A DNA stretch of 38,799 nt from NCBI GenBank assembly GCA_031272985.1, contig JAISSU010000008.1, forward strand, positions 1 through 38,799. Reading direction: 5' to 3'. Positions 26,201 through 35,200 of the stretch are shown here, piece by piece (the first letter of the stretch is position 1; each line of letters starts with the position of its first letter). Position numbers and translations under genes: made by a program. A model generated the notes under the pieces. The model saw only the letters and a list, made by a program, of their open reading frames with translations, searched no databases and had not been told where the DNA came from. Source of the DNA: Lachnospiraceae bacterium (GTDB lineage: Bacteria > Bacillota > Clostridia > Lachnospirales > Lachnospiraceae).

Positions 26201-29200
26201 GAGCCTTTAATTCATTGCCTCCTGATGGAATCACGACCGTCGCATTTGATAGGGTGCCATTGGGCAATATATGCTTCGCCTTTGCCTTTGCCGCCGCTAT
26301 AAGCGCCGAATCGCCGCCGCTTATTATGTCTGCGGCCTCGTTTGTGGTTAATTGAATGTTATTCGCATAAATTGTATAATTATCACCCTTTTCGGGATCT
26401 TCAGGCCCAGTCTTTATTTCATCGGCATCCACGACCTCTCCGGTTATGGTCTTTCTGATTAATGTTTCAGGACTACTCGTATTGATCGCGGAAAGCTTAA
26501 TTGCGTCATAGACTCCTACTGCCTTTGTAAAGCCTCCGTCATCCTCCACTGCCGCCCCATCTGTCTGCTCGCCTGAAAGTGCGCTGTAGACCTTTGCGCC
26601 GCTTCTTGAGAGGATTTCAGCATTGATCTTAGAAGCATCGGATGTCACATCGGCTAATTTTGCGACAAAGCCCCTCGCATAGAGGATTCGTTCGCTTCCC
26701 ACTATGTAACGCCCGTCATTTACGACGACGACACGCCTCGCGGTGACGGTATTTCCTCCCTTGTCAGTAATCGTATATGAAAGTGTATAAATACCCACTT
26801 TATTCTTATCCACGCTTCCGGTCACTATTAAGGTCGAAAGCACATAGGCGGAGCCATCCTCTGCATCATCGGCGCTGACTCCGGTGGTTTTTTCATTAAA
26901 GACGGTGGTCGTAACATTTCCGTTTGAGATAATGAGTCCGCTTTGCGGCTCTATTTCAATAGGAGTCGTCACATTAAGAGTCGGCGCCCCGTCGGCTGTG
27001 ACTTTTGCATCTATGGCGACGCCCGGTTCGCTGTCTTTATCTACTCCATAGACTATTTCGTATCCGGGATCGGTATTGACGACGGCGGCGAAACCGCCCT
27101 TATTCTTTACCATAACCTTAGCCGCAGTATCCGCATCGGGAGTAAGTAGGACTATCCCCGCCCCGGCTTCACTGATAAAGAGGCTTTCTGAGATATCGGC
27201 TAAGATTTCCTTTGCCCTCGTCGTCGTTACACTAAAATCCTTTGCGTAGACCGAGTATTTGGAGTCCTTCGTACCCGGATCTACCTTTCCGTCGATTATT
27301 GTCCCTACGATATTCTTAGTCGCGGTATTTCCGGCTTTTCCGGTTAAGCTTAAGTTAAAATTATAGGGACCTTCGGGAGCTTTTGCGACATAGGCCGCGG
27401 GTTTAGTCACAGTAATTTGCGCCGTTATATTCTCCCCGTCGAAATCATAGCCTTCGGCATACGACCATGAGCGCACCTGCGTAATGCTGCCGTCCACCTT
27501 TTCACGCTCGGCTGCGAAATTACGCGCCCCTAATATGACTTCGGAAGAATTATCAATTATATAGCGACCGTCGGTTACGACGATTGCGCGTTTCTTAGGT
27601 ACCGCGTCATTTCCGTGACTGTCCGTCACATTATAGGTAGCGGAATAGACTCCCACGTATTTGGTGTCAATATTGGCTACGCCGTTTGCTAAAGTATAAG
27701 TAACATCGCTTACGGATATTCCCACACCTCCTAAGCCGGAATCCTCCGCGTCATAGACGCTTAATTTATCCTTTATTTCGGATGAGGTCATATTGTGAGA
27801 GGTGCTCGTCTTTTGTATAACGAGAGGACGTTCTTCTAATGTGATAACAGGGATATTACCCTTACCTACCGAGGCAATGATGGACACATTCGTAGTCTGT
27901 TCTTTTTGGACGGCGAAATTAATCGTATAATTCCCCGGCATCTTCCCATAATATCCGCCGTCGCTCTTTACTATGACGGTTTCGGAATTACCAAAATCAG
28001 GTGAGGAGGCATCAATACAGATTGCAGTGGCATTTGCGTAAGATATAGCCTCACTTTGCGTCCCACTAACTTCCGTAATGTCTTTAGTAAAATCGTTTGC
28101 CTTAATCGCATAATCGGTTCCTATTATCCAGTCTCCCACGAGCACGAGTCCTGATTTGGTCGTGGTATTATTATCCGAGTCAGTGACCGAATACGTCACC
28201 TTATAAGCGCCTTCGGCCGCGCTGTCTACAGGAGTATCATGGGTAATAGCACCGGATAGGATATCATTGTCATCTTCTTCATCCGTAGCATAGATACCCT
28301 GCATATACGAAGGATCTGTATCCGTCTTTGCGCCTTCGGCAAAAGCCGCCCCCACCGCGATTTTCTTTACCGAAGGAACGTATAATACAGGAGGATTGGC
28401 ATTGCTTACGAGCATCTTTATCGAAACCTTAGTATCGCTCTCTTGCGCCACCTTAAATGTCACTGTGAATTCATGCACATATCCATCGACTAAGTCGGAA
28501 GGCGAAAGCGCCGAAAAACCACCATCAGAGTCTAATAAAATAGTGCCCGCCTGCGTGAGATTATTAGTCCTCTGGTATGAATATACATCCCCGTGTATGG
28601 GAGATTTAAGGTTATTTAAGTACGCGTCAGCATCGCCCTTTTGAGACAGTAAAATCTTTGCGTCATTTATATTAATACGGAAATCCTTTGCGGTAATCGC
28701 ATATTTATCTCCGTTAGTACCCGTACCTTCTATGACCATCGCACTAATCGTTTTTGTCATGGCAGGATACTCATAAATCGTTAGCTGCGGTGTGTATGTA
28801 GCGGGAAATGCGCTGTAGCCACCTGTCTGTGAGACGATCGCCCTCGCTTCATCGCCGTCCGTATCCCAGGCTCTCCCTTCTGAGAGTGTCAATATTTGAC
28901 TTTCGGCATTTGTAAGGGCGACATCATTTTTATTTATTACAAAGCTCTTTGCCTTTAATATGTAATTGGCATCCCATTCAAAGCTCCCGTCGTCGATAAT
29001 CACGGCTCTGGTATCGGATTTTACATTGCCTGCTGCATCGATGACCGAATACTTAACCTTCGTCACACCCGCGACATTTGCGGGAATAGTTATGGCCGAC
29101 CCGTCAGGCGCCGAATATGTGACAGAGGATGTCAGGTCAGCTCCCAAAGCATCCGAGGCAGTGACTCCGTCTAATATTTGCGCGGCGCTTAAATTCCCCG

Positions 29201-32200
29201 GCGTATCGGAAATCGGATAAACGAGCGGCTTATTCATATCTATGGTAGGCGGCGGTCCCACAGAGACATTCGCTATTATCGTCACCTTAACCGCGTTTCT
29301 TTCGCCTACGGCAAATGTTATTTCGTATTCGCCGGTCGTTGATTGCAGCTTATTGCCGCCGCTTGGGATAGTAACGGTGGCATTCCCAAGGCCGCCTGAG
29401 GCTAATATATGCCTCGCTCCGGCTTTTGCTGCGGAAATAATCGCCGAATCTCCCGCGTTTAAAAGGTTTTGTGCCTGAAGGTTCGTCAGAGTTAGATTGC
29501 TTGCAAATATTGTATAATTATCCCCCGTTTCGGGCTCTTCATTACCCGTTGTGATTTCATCGGCTTCCACGACCTCTCCGGTAATAGTCTTATGAAGGAG
29601 GGTCTCGGGGCTTGACTCATCCACGCCCTTTATTTTAATTGAATTATATACATCCACGGCTTTGTGGTAACCGCCGTCGCTTTCTATGGCAGCACCGTCG
29701 ATTGAGGCTCCCGTCGTACCATTATATAGTTTCGCACCGGAATTAACGAGGAGTTCAAAATTAATCGCCCCCAGGTTATCAGTGACATCTTTAAGGCGCT
29801 TTACAAAGCCCCTCGCATAGAGGATACGCTGCGATCCTACGCTGTAACGCCCGTCATTTACAACGACTACCCTTTGCTTTGTGACTGTGGAATTCCCCGA
29901 ATCAGTAACGCTATAGCTCACATTATATAGGCCGACCTTTGTAATATCCACGCTTCCCGTCACGACTAATGAACTAATTACCGACGCGCCGTCTTCGGTG
30001 TCATTTGTGCTGACACCCGTGGAATTAATATTAAATGTATTGGCGCTAACCACCCCATTATTCATGATAAGCCCTGTCCCCACCTGCACCTCTACGGGAG
30101 TGGTGACATCTAAGGTGGGAGGATTATCTACCGTGACCTTCGCGGCTATAGTGACCGCCATTTGCGCATCCTTATCCACACCATACTGCACGGGATATCC
30201 GGGCGAGGTATTGATCACCGCTGCGAATCCGCCCTGATTCTTTAAGGTGACCTTTGCGTTTACGTCGGCATCCGGAGTCAGTAGAATCACTCCCGCGCCC
30301 GCCTCGCTGATAAATAGGCTCTGAGTCGTATCGGCTAAAATCTGCGCTGCCCGAGTCGTCGTAACACTAAAATCCTTTGCGTAGACCGCGTATTTACTGT
30401 TTTTCGTACCCGGATCGACGTGACCGTCAATTATTGTCCCCGTGATTGCCTTCGTGGCGACATTTGAATTTTTCCCCGTTACGCCCAGGGTGAAATTATA
30501 AGGTCCTTCGGGGGCTTTTGCAACATAACCCGAGGGCTTTGTTATTACTATAGAGCTCGTAATATTCGCCCCGTCGTAATCGTAGCTTTCGGCATACGAC
30601 CATGAACGCACCTGCGAATCGCTGCCGTCCACGAGGTCGCGCTCCGCCGCGAAATTCCTCGCTCCGAGGATTACTTCCGACGGATCATCTATGATATATC
30701 TTCCGTCCGTTACCACAATGGCGCGGGTAATCGGGGAGGCGTTATTGCCGTTTGAATCGTGGCAATAATACGTCGCCGAATACACTCCGACATATTGCGT
30801 ATCAATCGCGCTGACACCATTTGCCAATGTATAGGTGACATCGTTAATCGTCATCGTATCGTAATCGTCATAGACAGTCATCTCCGCCTTTATTTCATTT
30901 GCTGTCATAATGTGCGAAAGCGGGGTCTGGTTAATGACGAGAGGCCTCCTTGTAAATGCCATCACCGGAGGATTTCCGGCGATAGAGACATTCATATTTG
31001 CGGTATCGTGATCAGGTAGGGAATTAACGGTTATTCTGCCTCTGTTAACTACCGTTGTGAGATAATCTCCCGCGACCTTTTCGAGATTTGCCTTTACTAT
31101 TACGGCGACTTCCTTGCCTCCTTTATTAAAGAGGTAATTCTGAATCGCGGCGGCATCAAATAAAATCGCGGCGGTATTTCCGCTTTGTACTGACTGTGCG
31201 GCGGTCAGTGGTATGACAGTGCCATCCACCGTGACTTTTACGTTCCAATCTCCCGCAGGTACTGTTGCTAATGTCAGACCGGCGTCCATAATGTCCTTAA
31301 TCGTAATGCTCGCAAAGCCCGCGAGATTTGCAGGGATATCAAAGCTTACTTTATATTCAATAGTGGCATTAAAATCTGTAATCGTAGTCGTGCTGACATA
31401 GGATGAAGTAGAACTTTGCCACACTCCTTTTTTAAGGCTGTTTTCCAAATCCGTAATCACACTTGGGTCCGGCGTATTATAGCCCTTATTAATTTCGCGT
31501 GATTGCTGCGCGCTTCCTATGACTACGTCAATGCCCGTTACTTTACCATCATAGGGTGCTGATGTGAGACCCATTCCGTTTTGAGGAGTCGCAAACTGTA
31601 ACCCGTAGGTTCCATCAGTCTGATTAAAGAGATATTTCCCGTCTGCCCCCGTCGTTACCTGCTGCCCTGAAATGGCAGTACCCGTACCATCAAGTAATTG
31701 AATCACGACACCCGCTAATGGGGATTCTCCCGCGTCATATACATTATTTCTGTTGGTGTCATTATAGGCTACTCCGTATATTCTTCCGGTATTTTGTACC
31801 GTAAGTGGTCCCGCCACGGGTGCGGCGCTTGAATCATCGCCGTTTACTATTAAGCGTCCCGAATCTGTGACAGATGCCGGCCATGAACTGCCTGAATTTT
31901 CCACCTTTGCGATTACTGTCATTACGATTTCGGCTCCCGCTAATTGCGAAAAGTCCGTAGTATCATCGAATTTAAACGCCGCGACCATTTTCCCTACGTC
32001 CTCGCCGCTTCCGGCCCCGTAGGTCTTTGTCCCCGTAAATCCCGGCACTTCCACACTGTTTTTATATACCTTTACATTGAAATTAGCTATATCGGCATCC
32101 TTTAGTTTTAAGCCCGTATAGAGGACGTCGCGGATTTCTAAATGATTATAGCCTGCCGCACTCGCGGGCATCTTATATACTATTTCATAAGTAAGATCAG

Positions 32201-35200
32201 CAGTCGCGTCATAAATAGGACCGCCGGTGTCGGTATTTCCTACTTTCAGGAGCTTTTTTGTAAACGCATCAGTTGCGTTATTAATAGTCGGTGCAGCATA
32301 TCCTGCATTTATTGTCTTTTCGAGATTGGCTCCGCCGTTTGAAAGATCAATGGCGAGTGAATCGGATTTCCCGTCATTGCCCACGTGAGAGCCCGCAGCA
32401 ACAGACAATGCGGACTTCGTCGTATACCCCTTTCCCGTCATGACGGGAGCCTTTATTTTATATGTCCCCGGTGCGACGATAAAGCTGTAACTACCATCGG
32501 CGGCGGTGACAGCCGTGGTTTCGGAATTATCCGCTGTGTTGATTAAAGTAACGGTCTGAGAACCCGCGGCGGTATCCGAACCGCCATAGAGACCATCGCC
32601 GTTTAGGTCATTAAAAAGTTTACCGCTTATTTTTCCCTTTATCGAGACAGTCGCGAGAGTGTCAATCGTATTGGCCAGTTCTCCGTTAAAATAGATCGAG
32701 CCTCCGTTTTGAACCTGCGAGGGCAGAACGTTAGAACCATCGGGTACGAGATTGGTCGTGATTTCAATGACTATTCTGTTTCCTGCCAGATTAGTAACCG
32801 TTCCAAATGAAACCGTGGCGGTATTTGAAGTAAAACTCTTTGTGGGCGTAGCAGCGCCCGCTATGACGGCACCTGTCGTCTTATTGACTACGGAAACGGT
32901 AATATTAGCAATATCGTCATTCTTTAATTTTAAGCCGGTAAGGAGTTCATCCTTTATTACGACAGCCGTAATGGCGCTCATATCGGTCGGCATATCTGCT
33001 GTTAATTTCCATGTGATGTCGGCGGCCGCATTCGTTACTATCGAATCGGAAGGCGTCACAATACTCTTAGTAAATGAAGAAGGACCTTCCTTTACTGTTA
33101 AGTATGGAGCTGCATCAAATTTCGCGTCATGGTAGAGCGTATCCACCAAAGGATTTTTATTGCCATTGGCATCCTCTGCCACGATATATAATTTATCGTC
33201 TTTTGCAAGTGTCAGATTATCGGGAATCGCATATTCCCATTTAGAAGTGGCCGCGTCTAATACTGCGAGGACGAGATTTCCCCCGCTATCTTTTACCTCG
33301 GTGCCGGTAGTTGAACCCGCGGGGACTCTGACGGCGTAGATTTTAGTCGCGACTTCAGGATTATATGGGTAGGTCCCCGATTGTTGTGTCGCATTAAGAT
33401 AAGTACCTGTTATCTTCTTTCTACCGGAAAATAGAGCCGTGCCCGTGGGATCCGTAATCGTGACCTTTTGTGGGGGAGTCTTATCAATTACGGTCAGTTC
33501 CTCAGTGGTGATGTCCGAAGCCTCAGCCTTATGAATCTTAGTCGATGAAGGGTCATTAACCTGCCCGCGCCATGCACTTGCGATTTTGTATTTATCACCT
33601 ACCGAGAGGAAGGCTCCTTTATCATAGCGTAATACCCCTTGCAGGGGATTGCCCGTATAGGTCTCCTGTTCCCAGACATTCTCCTGATTAAAGGCGTCTA
33701 TTACAGTCCCCGCTCCTACCTCGCCTCCTGTGGAATCCGGATGAGTCACATAAAATCTCGCAAAAAGCTCATCATCCCAGATTGCCCTATCCACCATATC
33801 AAAGCCTTCGGGGACAGTCGCGATTGCACGCACGTGCTTATCCGCATTGGTAAGGGGAATCGTATTATCCCCGAACAGATCGATTACCTTAGGCGTAGAG
33901 TTATTCCCGCTAATACGCGTATATGGCACAAATCCCGAATTACCGAAACTCGTCGTCGCAGTAGTAAGGGCAGTGTCATTGCTGGTTCCGAATGTCGTAA
34001 AATTAGAGCCTGATAAATTAAAGGTCGGAAGCGTCCAATCCATGTAGGGATTGCCCGAAATCGGATCGGTCGAGCTATTGGAATCATTCGCCCCTGTAGC
34101 CGTGCCATTGTCTCGTCGTAAGCCATTGCCCCAGACGGCGATGTCGGTATCCTTTGATGTAAATGTACTGCCGCTACCCACAGCGAACAGGGTGCCTCCG
34201 CCTACGCGGGTATTTGCGAAATCATAATAGAGTCCTGCGTCGCTCGTAAATTTAAAATTATTGCCTGCCATGAAAATGGCGTCGGTCTTGCTCGGAGTAT
34301 TGCCGTAGGCGACGAATTTAGCCTTATCTGCTAAAGTAATGGCTCCGTTATTTCTGCCTCTGGCATCGACGGCAGGGCCATAATCCGATATTACTTCAAT
34401 CTGCGAACCTGCTCCGCTCACCTCAAACATAAAATCATTGGCATCAAACTCAATGCCGTCATTGCCGCCGGCGAGTGAATTCTTTCCGTCATCAACGGTT
34501 CCATCACCCTCATTATGAATATAGACGATTCCGCCGCTCGTTACGTGGAAACCATTGTTCACACCAATACCGAAACGGATAGCCGCCGGGTTTTTGCTTC
34601 CACCGGGTCTGTAATGACTTACGACACTGACTTTAGCCTTATTCGAAACCGTAAAAATCTGACCGCCAACGTTTCTGAATCTCAAAACCCCGCCGTAATT
34701 ATTGGATGCTCCGTAGGATTCTACATTCATTTCGGAACCGTCACCATCTACCGTAAAAGTCCCTCCCTGGATTTGCATCATAATCGCGGGCTGACCTCTG
34801 TACCTGAGAGACGCTCCCGCAGCGTTCGTGGTGTTGGGTCTACCCTCCACACCGCAAAGGCTGGATACGTTTAGTTTAGCTCCGGCATTTACTACTATGC
34901 TGCCTGCTCCCGCATTTAGAAGAACCGTCGCGCCCTCATCGCCGTCGCCCCAGCCGTCGCTGGTTATATTTAATACCGCTTTATTTGTAATGCTGATATC
35001 AGCTCTGTTTGCGGTAGTGTTATCGATGTTAATTTTAATCGCTCCGGTGTTATTATTACTCGCTCCGCTCCCGCCGTTTCCGAGGGCATACATATCGACT
35101 ACCGTCCCATCTCCCGTGACGGAAAGCGTATGTGTGCTATTGGAAGAAGTCTCGCTGAAAATAACGGGGAATTTCTGAGCATTAAATGACGATTTCGTCC

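Noticed and set aside
24690-30974. CRISPR-like or satellite repeat array
   Set aside because: The repetition is at protein level in kilobase-sized units with spread divergence; there are no short identical repeats with unique spacers.
33639-34126. Several open frames on the opposite strand and in other frames across the adhesin gene
   Set aside because: They show no recognisable domains and lack good ribosome-binding sites; they are a by-product of the repetitive codon usage of the real gene.
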